NCBI GenBank assembly: GCA_910575405.1
Contig: CAJTER010000003.1
Location: 108,528 to 172,527 of the forward strand
Length of the DNA: 64,000 bases
Source: Clostridia bacterium
GTDB taxonomy: Bacteria; Bacillota; Clostridia; Peptostreptococcales; Anaerovoracaceae
Direction of reading: 5' to 3'
The position numbers and the translations under genes were made by a program. The notes beneath the pieces are model-generated. The model had not been told where the DNA came from. It worked only from the letters and a program-made list of their open reading frames with translations, and made no database searches. Of this stretch, positions 1 through 8,605 are shown in pieces (the first letter of the stretch is position 1; each line of letters begins with the position of its first letter).

Positions 1-24
1 CTTTTAGTCTCTGCCGCTGACTAC

Positions 25-348
25 CTATGCGAAAATGATTTCTTCGTTCACAATCTCCCTCGCACAAGCCCTTATGTTGCCTAGTCGTCCTGTCCATTCT
101 AAGGTATTTTCTTCCTTTAGCTGTTCCGTTATGCCCTGTTCCTGTTTCATTCCCTCTATGAGCCTGTGGGAGCGTTCCTGCGCCTGCCTGTCAATGTCAG
201 CCAGGTAAGCGTTCAACCTGCCGCTTGTGAGAAAATTAGTGTATGTAATCCTGCGGTATTGCTTCAGATAGTCCAGATGCCGTTGTCCCCAAATTCCTAT
301 CGGCTTTTCTTCTTCGTCTGGCAATCTTAAATGGGGTATCTGCAAGCA
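25..348 (-). pseudogene. tnpV: TnpV-like transposon protein, 5'-truncated
   Basis: The last ~107 codons of a composite 267-codon frame read as TnpV, the small protein carried by clostridial integrative elements: the run LPDEEEKPIGIWG, then YLKQYRRITYTN, then NIRACAREIVN are its hallmarks (family recognition from memory). The usual TnpV start is missing. The frame runs without a stop into unrelated fragments upstream, so the native start and first residues were lost. Its role in transposition is unknown. It marks a former mobile-element edge at the left end of the window. Confidence 0.72.
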
Positions 349-419
349 GTATATCAGCAGGCTGTATGTATATACTGTCTTTAAGTTAAGCAATCCCCGT
401 GCTTGCCGTATCATTGCCT

Positions 420-549
420 GCTGCCGCCATTCCCTTTGAACCGAATACCTCCGCTCTCTGATCATAGCCCTAAATGGCTTTTCTTGAATTGTCGATAACC
501 GCAATTGCCCCATTTTCCAGCTGATTCGCCATAACCTGCGCAAGCTCTT
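420..549 (-). pseudogene. Gfo/Idh/MocA dehydrogenase fragment (inositol 2-dehydrogenase-like)
   Basis: Read one frame off the long composite frame, this stretch gives ENGAIAVIDNSRKAI, a TAG stop, then GYDQRAEVFGSKGM. That is the conserved C-domain segment of inositol 2-dehydrogenase-like enzymes (family knowledge), where the stop replaces the expected tyrosine codon. Only ~45 codons survive. It lies between a sugar-binding lipoprotein fragment and TnpV, so it looks like debris of an inositol or related polyol locus. It is certainly non-functional. The exact enzyme assignment is inferred from one motif. Confidence 0.6.
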
Positions 550-558
550 TTCCCACTT

Positions 559-828
559 TTTATTGTCCATTCCAATGTAGGGAATGCCCTTTTTCAGGAT
601 TTTGGTATCATAGGAATTTACAGATACACCAAAGTCATCCGCCGCCTTTTCCATACCTGAGCACACGGACATCCAGTATTCGCTGTCCTTTGATTTGGTT
701 ACAGCGCCGATGGTATAAGGCTGTTTCTGATTCCCTGTTTCAATATGCTGCCTGCAGCCGGCGGACATGCAGGCAAGTAAAACTACTGCCGCCATCAAGG
801 CGATCCGTTTTCCCTTCTGAGGGATCAT
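559..828 (-). pseudogene. Sugar ABC transporter substrate-binding lipoprotein, internally deleted
   Basis: The first ~90 codons begin with a lipoprotein signal peptide (hydrophobic core AALMAAVVLLAC-like, lipobox MSAGC, Cys25). They continue with the start of a Peripla_BP_4 sugar-binding fold (YTIGAVTKSKDSEYW) and then jump directly to a later segment (KKGIPYIGMDN), so roughly the middle of the N-lobe is deleted. The frame then runs into out-of-frame dehydrogenase sequence. An intact protein of this family would be ~320-350 residues. Together with the neighbouring fragments it is a remnant of a polyol/sugar uptake operon. Confidence 0.65.
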
Positions 829-925
829 CTGAACTTACAGCTCCTTTTGATTTGTACGGCGCCTGACAACGACAACAGACGCTCTTTCAGCTCCTCACCT
901 TCTCTGAGGCTATATTATCATATTT

Positions 926-952
926 GAAAAAAGCACGCAATAAAGTGCGTAC
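926..952 (-). terminator. Intrinsic terminator after the symporter remnant
   Basis: On the minus strand a 7-bp stem (GTACGCA / TGCGTGC, one G-U pair) with a 6-nt loop is followed by six T. It sits ~20 bp after the end of the truncated symporter gene and before the lipoprotein fragment. Confidence 0.75.
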
Positions 953-969
953 TCTTCTCTTGAATTTTT

Positions 970-1599
970 TTACAATTCTCCCCTGGATTCCCGTTCCGGC
1001 AGCTTAGCCGGATATTGTTTATCACGCTTATAAAGACTCAGTGTGATGACTGCGATTGCCGCAACAATCAGGGGACCGAATTTGTAAATGGTCATAATCA
1101 TGTTCAGCGCTGAATTCGGCTGCGCGACTGTCCCCGCAGAAGATCTGATATATCCTGCTGCCAAAAGGAGCCCTGTCATGGACGCGGAGGCCACTCCAGA
1201 GCCGACCTTTGTTCCGGCAAAGATCAAACTTTCTTGGCGGATATGGGTTTTCCACTGTCCGAATTCCACTACATCGCCAATCATTCCAAATACTGCCGCA
1301 TTCAGAGGCACCAGCCCTACTGCCCGCACGACACAGCTCATTACAACCCAGGGAAAGCTGGGTGGGTTTAAGAAAAACAGCAGCTGACCGGCAAATGCCA
1401 AAAGGGCGCCTGCAAGAGCAGTATTTCGTTTGCCGAACCTTCGAATCAGCGGCGCGCACAGGAATACACATGCAACCAGAACCAGCGTTTCCAGCAGATA
1501 CAGTGTACTGTACATCCAGGTATCATTATCAAAAATATATTTGCAATAGTACGGCAGAATGGTCCCGGATATTCCAAAGGATACGCTCTGCAGATCCAC
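970..1599 (-). pseudogene. GPH-family sugar:cation symporter, C-terminal half
   Basis: The 209 codons correspond to the second half of a glycoside-pentoside-hexuronide symporter (MFS_2). They show five to six hydrophobic segments, the motif GDVVEFGQWKT typical of the loop after TM8 in this family, and a basic C-tail. Family members are ~450 residues, and the first six helices are absent. Homology begins at FGISGTILPYYCKY, just after a GTG codon. The sequence upstream (1600-1782) does not continue the family, so the open start is incidental. The gene belongs to the same decayed sugar-uptake region as the lipoprotein and dehydrogenase fragments. Confidence 0.75.
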
Positions 1600-1782
1600 A
1601 AAACGAGAGCTGCTCAGAAATGCTGATTTGTGACCAGCGCTTTGAGTCCCCAGCCTGTGGATACCTGTTTGCTTTTCGTCTTAGCGGCAATTACTACCGT
1701 TTCCTTACATTATTTGCCTCTCTTTCCGTCCGTTACAGGACCTTGTAATTTTGAGCTAAACCTTTTTCGCAGAGAATGGCTC

Positions 1783-4305
1783 CTACCCTTCCTGGGCTCT
1801 CAGCCGGTCGATAATGCTGGCCTTCTGCGTTCTGCGATAGAGGAGAACCGGCGCGGCCATGCATAAGAGGATAACAATGGCAAAGAGCAGCAGGTTGCTT
1901 CCCCAGGGAACGGACCATGAAAGGCCTCCGTAAAGATTGGTGCTCTCAAAGACCAGATAGCTGGCCGGAATTCCCGCTACAGCAGCAGCTACAAGGGAAA
2001 GAATTCCGTAGCCTGCCCCTTCCAGAGACAGCATTTTTCGAACCTGCCTGCTGGTCATGCCGATACTTTCCAGTGCGGCAAATTCCTTTGAGCGATTTTG
2101 TATACTGGCCGCCATCATATTGAGGTAATTGAGTACCGCAAGGAGAGCTATCAGAACCCCCAGGCTTCCTCCCAGCACCATAACCTGATTCTGGGAATGC
2201 TGCATTTCATCGTACCGATCCAGCTTGGAATTATAAGTCACATCCTTTTCACCGGCAAAGACGGCCCGAACCTGTTTTTCGGTTTCCTTGGAAAACGCTT
2301 CATCATATGTGACCCTGACCACCTCTGTAAAGGTTTTTCCCAGAAGTTTTTCCGCAAAGGTCTGACTGACGATGAGCTCCGGCGTATAGCCTTCCGAAAA
2401 TACAGCCGGGCAGTGTCTCGTTACTGCCGCGATGCGGAGGCTGTGCTGTTTCTTTGGCTGGGGACTTTGTGGCAGAGAAAAGACGGCTGTTTTTCCTTTC
2501 ATATGACAGTCACTGTCCACCATGACGCCGCGAACTGTTACAGCTGTCTTTCCCGCTTCGAAATCAGCTGCATTCAGACCGTCTGCCTCCTGGCTGAGGA
2601 GCTCAAATTCCTTTCCGTCTGTCTCAATGCCCACCAGCCGTGAGAGAAAGAGGTCGTTTGCCGGATCATGCTTGTAGAGCTTGATATCCTTTTCATAATT
2701 TCCCGGGGTATATCTGGATTTGTAAAGCTCCCGGTAATACTCGCCCAGAAACGCTTCGTCATAAGGAATGACGGCTCTTGCCGCTGTCACTGTTCGGACG
2801 TCCTTTACGCTTGGAATTTCTCTGATTTGAGCCAGCTTTTTCTCTGTGAAAATCTGATGCTCGTTTTCTTCTATTGACGTTTCGTTTACCATTTCAATAT
2901 CAAAGCTGTAGATGGAGTTTAAAAGGTGCTCCGCATTGTTTGCCCGAACCACCACATTGATCACCAGAAATACGGCGATGGCAATGGTAAAGGACATCAA
3001 AATGATGACCGCCTGTTTTTTATCGCGAAACATATTCTGAAAAGCCATAGCGCCTATGCCTGCCTGCTCCCGCTTTTTCGCACGTCTGCCAGCTTTTACC
3101 CCAGTATAGCGGATGGCCTCCACAGGAGAACAGTCCCCTGCGATTTTAGCCGGCTTTTTACTGCTGAGCAAATTGGTGAGGAAAGCAAACACGCCGGAAA
3201 TAAGATAGACCCAGAGCTGTGCGGGAGATACCGCATCTGCGCTCAGCGGATCCATGGCAGAGAGAATTCCCGAAATTATGATGCCGGAGACCAGAGCCGA
3301 AGAGATGATGCCCAGAGGAATTCCAATCAGGGAATTTGTCAGCGTTTGCCTGTAAATGATGCCCTTCAGCTGCCGCGAGGTCATGCCCACGGTTTTCAGC
3401 TGTCCATAATAGCGGATATCTTTTGAAATGGAAATGTACAGACTGTTGTAAATAAACAGGTATCCGGTAACAAAGATCATGATCAGCATGAGAGCTAAGA
3501 CTACCAGCATTTTGAGAAACGTGGAAATCGTATCATAATCAGCCTCAATAATCTGCTGCCTGCCGATTTTTACCGCATTCTGCATGCTTACAATATCTTC
3601 CTTTGTGTAAAAAGGACTTTTCAGGGTGATTTTCAGCGACCCCTGAGTCAGATCAGTCTGCTTTACTCCTGTGGTGCGAAAAAATGCTTTGGAAACATAT
3701 CCCTGCTGCCTGCCGCTGTAATCCCGGTACCAGCCGCAGAGAGTAAAGTCCTTTTGCACAAGGGCTTCCTCATCGCCGTCCTCGCCCCCCTCATCTGCCA
3801 GGCTGAAATAGCCTATGGGAAGCTTCATGCCTAGTTTTGGATTTTTGATTCCCATGGCTTTGAGAAGGGGTTCGGAAAGCAGGAGCTCATCCTCTTTCTG
3901 CGGGTAAGTGCCTTTCCAGGTTTCCAGAGCCGGAATGATCTGGCGGTTCCAGCAGGTATCATCCACCCAGTAGAGCCTCGATTTTCCTAAGGACAGATCC
4001 TGATACTTTTCCGCGATAGCGCACTTTACGGAAAGCCCGGCCCATTTTACATTTTCCATGCTTCGTATGAGCTCCGCCTGTTCCTTCTTTGGCTCAGTCA
4101 GGGAAATGTCGTAGTCCATGCCCTCCATGCGCAGCTGGCGCTGGGAAATGGCGTCCCAGTAGCTGGAGCCGATGGCGATTACTATGGAAATGAGGAAGGT
4201 GGTTAAAAGGATGGCGAAAATGGTAAGCAGGTTCCGCTTCCAATTTGCCCGGTAAGTGATCTTGGCCACTTCTGCAACAATGCCCTTGTTATTTACTTTC
4301 AGCAT
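1783..4305 (-). CDS. ABC transporter permease with two FtsX domains
   Basis: This 840-aa membrane protein is the permease partner of the ATPase immediately upstream. A TM helix at residues ~26-47 is followed by a large extracytoplasmic domain, a group of three helices typical of FtsX, a second single helix, another large extracytoplasmic domain and a final three-helix FtsX block. This layout is that of MacB/LolC-like and peptide-sensing exporters. The start is the ATG at 4305, not the longer open frame: GGAGG lies 8 nt upstream, and the gene overlaps the ATPase stop by 17 bp, indicating coupled translation. The substrate is unknown. A nearby OmpR-type two-component system suggests antimicrobial-peptide or envelope-stress export (inference). 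Confidence 0.88.
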   Translation of the reverse strand: MLKVNNKGIVAEVAKITYRANWKRNLLTIFAILLTTFLISIVIAIGSSYWDAISQRQLRMEGMDYDISLTEPKKEQAELIRSMENVKWAGLSVKCAIAEKYQDLSLGKSRLYWVDDTCWNRQIIPALETWKGTYPQKEDELLLSEPLLKAMGIKNPKLGMKLPIGYFSLADEGGEDGDEEALVQKDFTLCGWYRDYSGRQQGYVSKAFFRTTGVKQTDLTQGSLKITLKSPFYTKEDIVSMQNAVKIGRQQIIEADYDTISTFLKMLVVLALMLIMIFVTGYLFIYNSLYISISKDIRYYGQLKTVGMTSRQLKGIIYRQTLTNSLIGIPLGIISSALVSGIIISGILSAMDPLSADAVSPAQLWVYLISGVFAFLTNLLSSKKPAKIAGDCSPVEAIRYTGVKAGRRAKKREQAGIGAMAFQNMFRDKKQAVIILMSFTIAIAVFLVINVVVRANNAEHLLNSIYSFDIEMVNETSIEENEHQIFTEKKLAQIREIPSVKDVRTVTAARAVIPYDEAFLGEYYRELYKSRYTPGNYEKDIKLYKHDPANDLFLSRLVGIETDGKEFELLSQEADGLNAADFEAGKTAVTVRGVMVDSDCHMKGKTAVFSLPQSPQPKKQHSLRIAAVTRHCPAVFSEGYTPELIVSQTFAEKLLGKTFTEVVRVTYDEAFSKETEKQVRAVFAGEKDVTYNSKLDRYDEMQHSQNQVMVLGGSLGVLIALLAVLNYLNMMAASIQNRSKEFAALESIGMTSRQVRKMLSLEGAGYGILSLVAAAVAGIPASYLVFESTNLYGGLSWSVPWGSNLLLFAIVILLCMAAPVLLYRRTQKASIIDRLRAQEG

Positions 4306-4981
4306 GCTCTTCACCTCCCCCGTAGATTTTCCCGTCTTCGATGCGGATGATGCGCTGCGCCATCTGGGCGATTTCTTCATTATGGGTAATCATGACGATG
4401 GTCTGACCCAGCCGCTGTCCCAGGGTTTTTATCAGACCCAGAACATCCTGGCTGGTGCGGCTGTCCAGGTTTCCGGTTGGCTCGTCTGCCAGAATAATGG
4501 CCGGTTTTGCCGCCAGCGCTCTTGCCAGGGCAACTCTCTGCTGCTGCCCGCCGGAAAGCTGATTTGGCATGGCATAGATCTTTTCTTTCAGACCCAGCAG
4601 GGTTACAATCTGTCCCACGTATTTTTTGTCCGGCCGGATTCCGTCCAGGCGGATGGGCAAAACGATATTTTCATATACGTTCATCAGAGGCAGTAAATTG
4701 TAGTTTTGAAATACAAAGCCGATTTTTCGCCTGCGAAATACAGCCAGCCCGTCCTTCGTCATCTTTGAAATATCGAGTCCGCCTACGATGACTCTTCCGG
4801 AGGTTGGATTATCCAGCCCGCCCAGCATGTGAAGCAGGGTAGATTTTCCGCTTCCCGAGGTCCCCACTACAGCCACGAACTCCCCCTTTTTTACCGAAAG
4901 ATTGATTCCATCCAGGGCTTTTACCGTAACCTGCCCTGTTTCATAATACTTTTTCAGGTTTTCTGCAATTAAAATGTCCAT
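4289..4981 (-). CDS. ABC transporter ATP-binding protein (MacB/LolD type)
   Basis: A 230-aa ATPase of the MacB/LolD/BceA group. It shows Walker [10 protein letters not shown], the Q-loop region [10 protein letters not shown], signature [15 protein letters not shown], Walker [14 protein letters not shown] and an H-loop MITHN. It should energise the two-FtsX permease encoded just downstream. The start chosen is ATG 4981, preceded by AGAAGG 8 nt upstream. A further upstream ATG in the open frame has no ribosome binding site. A perfect 10-bp direct repeat lies ~80-100 bp upstream and is a likely response-regulator operator. Confidence 0.92.
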   Translation of the reverse strand: MDILIAENLKKYYETGQVTVKALDGINLSVKKGEFVAVVGTSGSGKSTLLHMLGGLDNPTSGRVIVGGLDISKMTKDGLAVFRRRKIGFVFQNYNLLPLMNVYENIVLPIRLDGIRPDKKYVGQIVTLLGLKEKIYAMPNQLSGGQQQRVALARALAAKPAIILADEPTGNLDSRTSQDVLGLIKTLGQRLGQTIVMITHNEEIAQMAQRIIRIEDGKIYGGGEEHAESK

Positions 4982-5058
4982 ATTCGTACCTTCTTTCTGT
5001 TTGAATATCCCTTTGTTCATCAAGTATGTTTTGACAATACAGAGGATAGCAAAAGAAC

Positions 5059-5079
5059 CTTTCTCAAATCTTTCTCAAA
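5059..5079 (-). promoter_or_regulatory. Direct-repeat operator upstream of the ABC exporter
   Basis: The 10-mer CTTTCTCAAA (TTTGAGAAAG on the transcribed strand) occurs twice, at 5059-5068 and 5070-5079, an 11-bp period. OmpR/PhoB-type regulators bind such head-to-tail repeats about one helical turn apart. The repeats lie just upstream of a weak TATTGT -10-like hexamer leading to the ATPase gene, as expected for an activated promoter. A second short repeat, GTGACAG at 5081-5087 and 5090-5096, follows. The regulator is inferred to be the response regulator at 7718-8425. Confidence 0.55.
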
Positions 5080-5096
5080 AGTGACAGTTGTGACAG

Positions 5097-5397
5097 AATT
5101 GATGAATTCGCGCATTGCCTAGTCAAATTATAGGGGAAGGAGCCACGCTTTTCAATAGTGAAGCGGGCTTGAGGCAAAAGTAAAGCTGCCCTCTTTGCCG
5201 GGAAACAGGCTCTGGGGCATGCGGTTTTTTACTTCTAAATTCCTGCTGGCCAGCAGCCGGTTCACCGAGTATTGGAGAAGGGAAAAACAATAAAAATTCT
5301 TAACTTTTTATTTGAGATCCACATATAATAAATACAGGAAATCAGGCGACATCCTGATGGTGCGATTGACACCTAAAATCTGAAAGCAAAGCCGGAC
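5097..5397. other. Gene-free stretch between ABC exporter and inserted DUF3990 region
   Basis: No convincing gene. It contains a perfect 14-bp palindrome, CTGCTGGCCAGCAG, at 5243-5256, an AT-rich stretch around 5281-5330 and a small hairpin ATCAGG...CCTGAT near 5341-5358. It is probably the left boundary zone of the insertion that separated the two-component genes from the exporter genes. Confidence 0.4.
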
Positions 5398-5628
5398 GTG
5401 AGAGCCTATATCGGATTCACGAAGATTTCCAGCCAACTAAATGTGCCCAATACGGTTCTTAATGTAGACTTGAGGACGATTTCTAATACACTGCTGCGTG
5501 TTATTGCCACATATCGTAAACACAATACGGATAATACTTATTCTGAACTCGTATATAACGCAAAAAAGATCGACTGGCCGTCCATTACATATCCGGCAAA
5601 GTGGTCAAATATCTCAAAGCCGCATTAA
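5398..5628 (+). CDS. Short unrecognised frame, probably a gene remnant
   Basis: A 76-codon frame with a GTG start and no clear ribosome binding site. The product is basic and Tyr/Asn-rich (for example NTYSELVYNAKKIDW). I do not recognise a family, and no signal peptide or helix is evident. It lies just before a promoter-terminator unit and a broken DUF3990 gene, so it may be the tail of a mobile-element gene. Low confidence that it is expressed. Confidence 0.25.
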   Translation: MRAYIGFTKISSQLNVPNTVLNVDLRTISNTLLRVIATYRKHNTDNTYSELVYNAKKIDWPSITYPAKWSNISKPH

Positions 5629-5647
5629 AGAAATGATCAAAATGCAG

Positions 5648-5675
5648 TTGCATGTTTGGCAAAAACGAGTATAAT
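5648..5675 (+). promoter_or_regulatory. SigmaA-type promoter of the DUF3990 unit
   Basis: TTGCAT (5648-5653) and a perfect TATAAT (5670-5675) are separated by 16 bp. Transcription would start near 5682 and immediately meet a hairpin terminator at 5716-5746, upstream of the DUF3990 reading frame. Confidence 0.6.
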
Positions 5676-5715
5676 ATAAACAATAGCGGTTACGAATCCT
5701 AGACAAAATCGTATT

Positions 5716-5746
5716 AATAAGACCCATAGCGGTCTTATTCTTTTTA
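5716..5746 (+). terminator. Hairpin terminator or attenuator in the DUF3990 leader
   Basis: AATAAGACC (5716-5724) pairs perfectly with GGTCTTATT (5731-5739) around a 6-nt loop and is followed by CTTTTT. It lies between the promoter and the coding region, so it could attenuate expression rather than end an upstream gene. Confidence 0.65.
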
Positions 5747-5803
5747 AGAGGTGTTCAAGTGGTAGAATGGAGATAGAACCACTTTCTGATTGAGGGGGCC
5801 ATT

Positions 5804-6335
5804 ATGAAATCCGCTGAAACTATAACGCTTTATCACGGTTCAAAGTCAGGAATTGATGGTGCTATTGCACCTGCAAGCCGAAAGCGCTGTGATTTTGGAA
5901 AAGGCTTTTACATGGGAACCGACCGAACTCAGCCCCTTACTTTGATTTGCAATTACCCTGGCGCCAAACTATATACATTAAGCCTTGCGCTGTCCGGCCT
6001 CAAAATTCTTAATGTAGAAGTAGGATTGGCCATATTGCAAACGATAGAATGTTTGTGGTTTTAGATCGTTTTTTCAATGGAGAGATTACGGATCTTGCTC
6101 TCATTAACAGCCTTTCAGCATTGAAGCTCGGTAAACAGTATGTCGCTTTAACAGAGCGGGCCTGTAAAAAATAAACATTCTCAATGAACAAGCGCTTTCT
6201 GCAAAGGATCGGGACAAACTAAAGCAGGAGAGTGAAACGAACCGTTCTAAAGGTATCGAAATAGCAAATGAAATTTGCCGCAAATACCGCAGGGAAGGCC
6301 GTTTCTTCGATGAAATTTTAAAGGCAGGTGAATGA
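5804..6335 (+). pseudogene. DUF3990 family (ADP-ribosyltransferase-like) pseudogene
   Basis: The start (ATG 5804) follows a GAGGGGGC ribosome binding site. The N-terminus carries the DUF3990 signature: TLYHGSK, then DFGKGFYMGTDRTQ (family knowledge; related to ADP-ribosyltransferase folds). The frame is broken at ~6022-6028, where homology resumes one frame over as IANDRMFVVLDRFFNGEITD, with part of the middle missing. A second break occurs near 6166-6172, after which NEQALSAKDRDKLKQE to FFDEILKAGE completes the C-terminus, ending at TGA 6335. So there is one deletion/frameshift and one further frameshift. The intact gene is normally accompanied by small partner genes, as here. Confidence 0.75.
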
Positions 6336-6336
6336 A

Positions 6337-6765
6337 ATGGAACTTACACTCCAAAAACGGCAGCTTTGCGATATACAGGGACGGCTGTTTGAGCTTGCGC
6401 TGAAAAGCGGGCTGGATTGTCCATGTTTTATAGAAGCTTTTATGAACAGCAGAGCGGCGGCGGCCCTCGATGATGTCTACGATCGCCTGCAGTGGGCCGG
6501 GGAAGAATATATTCTCGAAGAACTGGATGATGAAGAGGGCGGCCTGAAAAAAGTCGGCAGGACTTATCCTCGGGAAGTCATGTACTGGACCGGATATATC
6601 TATCGCTACTGGCATTATTACACAGGTGAATGCAGCCGTGAAATCTATCAAACCGCTGACGCAGAAACGATGAATGACTGCTGGCTCGGATTCCATACCC
6701 TGGATGTTGAGATGGCCATCGACGATTTAAAGGAGATTGCGAAACAAAAATATGGGAAGCAGTAA
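6337..6765 (+). CDS. Conserved hypothetical partner of DUF3990
   Basis: A 142-aa acidic cytoplasmic protein with a helical pattern and no signal peptide. ATG 6337 lies 1 nt after the stop of the DUF3990 pseudogene, and a GTG nine bases earlier is the alternative start. The sequence (QRLQWAGEEYILEELDDEEGG-like core, then VMYWTGYIYRYWHYYTGE) is, to my recollection, commonly found next to DUF3990 genes and may be the antitoxin-like partner, but that role is inference. It looks intact while its neighbour is destroyed. It is convergent with the histidine kinase gene, 8 bp apart. Confidence 0.6.
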   Translation: MELTLQKRQLCDIQGRLFELALKSGLDCPCFIEAFMNSRAAAALDDVYDRLQWAGEEYILEELDDEEGGLKKVGRTYPREVMYWTGYIYRYWHYYTGECSREIYQTADAETMNDCWLGFHTLDVEMAIDDLKEIAKQKYGKQ

Positions 6766-6773
6766 GATTTTCT

Positions 6774-7721
6774 TCATTTAACACCTGCCGCAAAAGTCCC
6801 TGCGCTGCCGTAGCGCGATAAATAAAGGGCGACTTCCGTACCTTCTCCCTGCCGGGACTTGATCTTCACATAGCCTCCTTCCTTTGAAAGGACTTCTCTT
6901 GTCAGATAAAGGCCGATGCCAAAGCCCGGCTGTTCTTTCACATCCTTGCCGCGGTAAAACCGTTCAAAGACCCTGCCCTGCTCATCTTCTCGGATTCCCG
7001 GCCCCTGATCGTGGATTTTGACGCAGGCAAAGGAATCGTAAAGACAGGTTTCGATAGCAATGACCGAGTTTTCCGGCGAATACTTCACCGCGTTTTCCAG
7101 TACATTTGCCATGGCCTCAATAGTCCACTTTTTGTCCGCATAGCAGGAAGCGCTGATGTCCTGTCTTGTCATACGGATATTCTTTTTCAGAGCCGCAAGT
7201 TCGACCATCTGGCACGACGTTCCCACCAGCTCCCGCACATCCACCATCTGGGGACAAAGGGAGATAATGGCCTTTTCCGCATAAGAAGACTTTACCAGCT
7301 CCTTCATAAAGAATTCCAGCTTTTCCGAATGCCGCTGTATTTTATCTGCCAGAAGCAGACCGTCCTCTGTAAGCGGCTGTTCCTTTAAAAGCTGGGCGTA
7401 AAGCAAAATATTGGAAAGGGGCGTCCTCACCTGGTGGGAAATGTCGGAAATCAGAGATTTCACCGTATCGCGCTCGTCTTCCGCCCGATCTCTTTGCTCT
7501 CCCCAAAGTAAAACGATCCGGTTCAGCCGCTCCGCAACAGCGGAATTCATGGACTCATCAAAGGAAGCTTCCAAAAGCTCTCCCCCAATACTGCGGTCTA
7601 AGGCCTGCAGCAGAGTGTCCATTTCAGCCTGCATCTTCTTTCGATAACCTCGCACCACCGCCAGACTGGCAGCCCCCAAAAGAGCCGCGCAGACAAGCAG
7701 CGAAATCATCCAATCTGTCAT
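6774..7721 (-). CDS. Two-component sensor histidine kinase
   Basis: A 315-aa kinase with one N-terminal TM helix (residues ~5-25) and no large sensor domain. It has an H-box with His96 in SDISHQVRTPLSN, N-box NVLENAVKYSP, G1 DQGPGI and G2 GFGIGLYL. The chosen start, ATG 7721, overlaps the TGA of the upstream response regulator (ATGA), showing translational coupling. A longer open frame starting at 7736 lies inside the regulator. Such compact kinases often rely on a partner ABC transporter for sensing (family knowledge). The ABC exporter at 1783-4981 is the obvious partner but is now separated by ~1.8 kb of inserted DNA. Confidence 0.9.
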   Translation of the reverse strand: MTDWMISLLVCAALLGAASLAVVRGYRKKMQAEMDTLLQALDRSIGGELLEASFDESMNSAVAERLNRIVLLWGEQRDRAEDERDTVKSLISDISHQVRTPLSNILLYAQLLKEQPLTEDGLLLADKIQRHSEKLEFFMKELVKSSYAEKAIISLCPQMVDVRELVGTSCQMVELAALKKNIRMTRQDISASCYADKKWTIEAMANVLENAVKYSPENSVIAIETCLYDSFACVKIHDQGPGIREDEQGRVFERFYRGKDVKEQPGFGIGLYLTREVLSKEGGYVKIKSRQGEGTEVALYLSRYGSAGTFAAGVK

Positions 7722-8425
7722 AGCGTCTTCTCCCACATATAGCCCTTCCCATAAAGGGTCTTGATGTACTTAGGACTGGAAGAATCCTCCTCCAGCTTGT
7801 CCCGCAAGCGCCTTATTCCAACGGACAGGGCATTGTCCTCCACATACTCGGTGCCTTCCGGCCACACCCAGGAAAGCAGCCTCTCTCTCGTCAAAATCCT
7901 GCCTTCATTATGGACCAGAAGATAGAGGATTCGCTGCTCCGTTTTGCTCAGCTCAATAGCCGCTCCTTCCTTGTAAAACTCCATGGTATCAAAGGAAAAA
8001 CGGAATACACTGTTTTCATATTCCGACTCCCGGCCCTTGTCGCTCCTCCTGAGAAGTGCCCGTATCCTGGCCCGCAGAACCATGAGACTGAAGGGCTTGG
8101 TTATGTAATCATCGGCTCCGCATTCCAGGCCTGCCACAATATCAAGCTCCATGTCCTTTGCGGTAAGCAGTGCAATGGGCACCCGGCTGCTCCTTCGAAC
8201 TTCCCGGCAGAGCTCAAGGCCGCTTCCGTCCGGCAAATTGATGTCCAGAATCAGCAGCTGAAAAGAAGCTTCCGCCAGCTGTTTTTTCGCTTCCAAAACC
8301 GTGCCGCAGCGGACAAATTCCAATTCGTCACTGCAAAGGGACAAACAGATGCCTTCTGCCAGATCTTCATCGTCTTCCACGATCAGGATACTTTGTTTCT
8401 CGCTGTAATTTGAACGGCTGTCCAT
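7718..8425 (-). CDS. OmpR/PhoB-family response regulator
   Basis: A 235-aa regulator. The receiver domain has acidic pocket EDDED, phosphoacceptor Asp61 in LLILDINLPDGSG, Thr/Lys switch residues in LLTAKD and YITKPFS. The winged-helix DNA-binding domain ends in KYIKTLYGKGYMWEK. ATG 8425 is preceded by GAGAGGTG. The open frame extends upstream to 8494 without a ribosome binding site. It is the first gene of the two-component operon. Direct repeats at 5059-5079 in front of the ABC exporter are its probable target (inference). Confidence 0.92.
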   Translation of the reverse strand: MDSRSNYSEKQSILIVEDDEDLAEGICLSLCSDELEFVRCGTVLEAKKQLAEASFQLLILDINLPDGSGLELCREVRRSSRVPIALLTAKDMELDIVAGLECGADDYITKPFSLMVLRARIRALLRRSDKGRESEYENSVFRFSFDTMEFYKEGAAIELSKTEQRILYLLVHNEGRILTRERLLSWVWPEGTEYVEDNALSVGIRRLRDKLEEDSSSPKYIKTLYGKGYMWEKTL

Positions 8426-8536
8426 GGGTTCACCTCTCTTTTTTCTTTTTCTGCTCCAATTATAGCCTATTTTTCCGCCTGTGTATACCTGCATTTGAAA
8501 GCAATCATATAGCTTTACCGTTCCTCGGCACTGTTA

Positions 8537-8578
8537 TGTGATATTGTCACAGAAGCGGTTCATGAAATCTGCTATATT
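8537..8578 (+). promoter_or_regulatory. Crp/Fnr-type site and -10 element of the ferredoxin-NapH-CoADR operon
   Basis: A palindrome TGTGA-N5-TCACA (8537-8551) lies upstream of a TATATT -10 hexamer (8573-8578), with no good -35 at 17 bp. If transcription starts near 8585, the palindrome centre is at about -41, the class II activator position. The spacer is 5 bp rather than the classical 6. The Crp/Fnr protein encoded at 11174-11833 has recognition-helix residues R-E-x3-R like Crp, which fits TGTGA half sites. Regulator assignment is inference. Confidence 0.5.
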
Positions 8579-8605
8579 AAATGTATCAATCCAGGAGGTA
8601 GTAGT

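Noticed and set aside
5741..5790. TTCAAGTGGTAGAATGG looked like part of a tRNA
   Set aside because: No cloverleaf can be formed; acceptor and T-arm sequences are missing.
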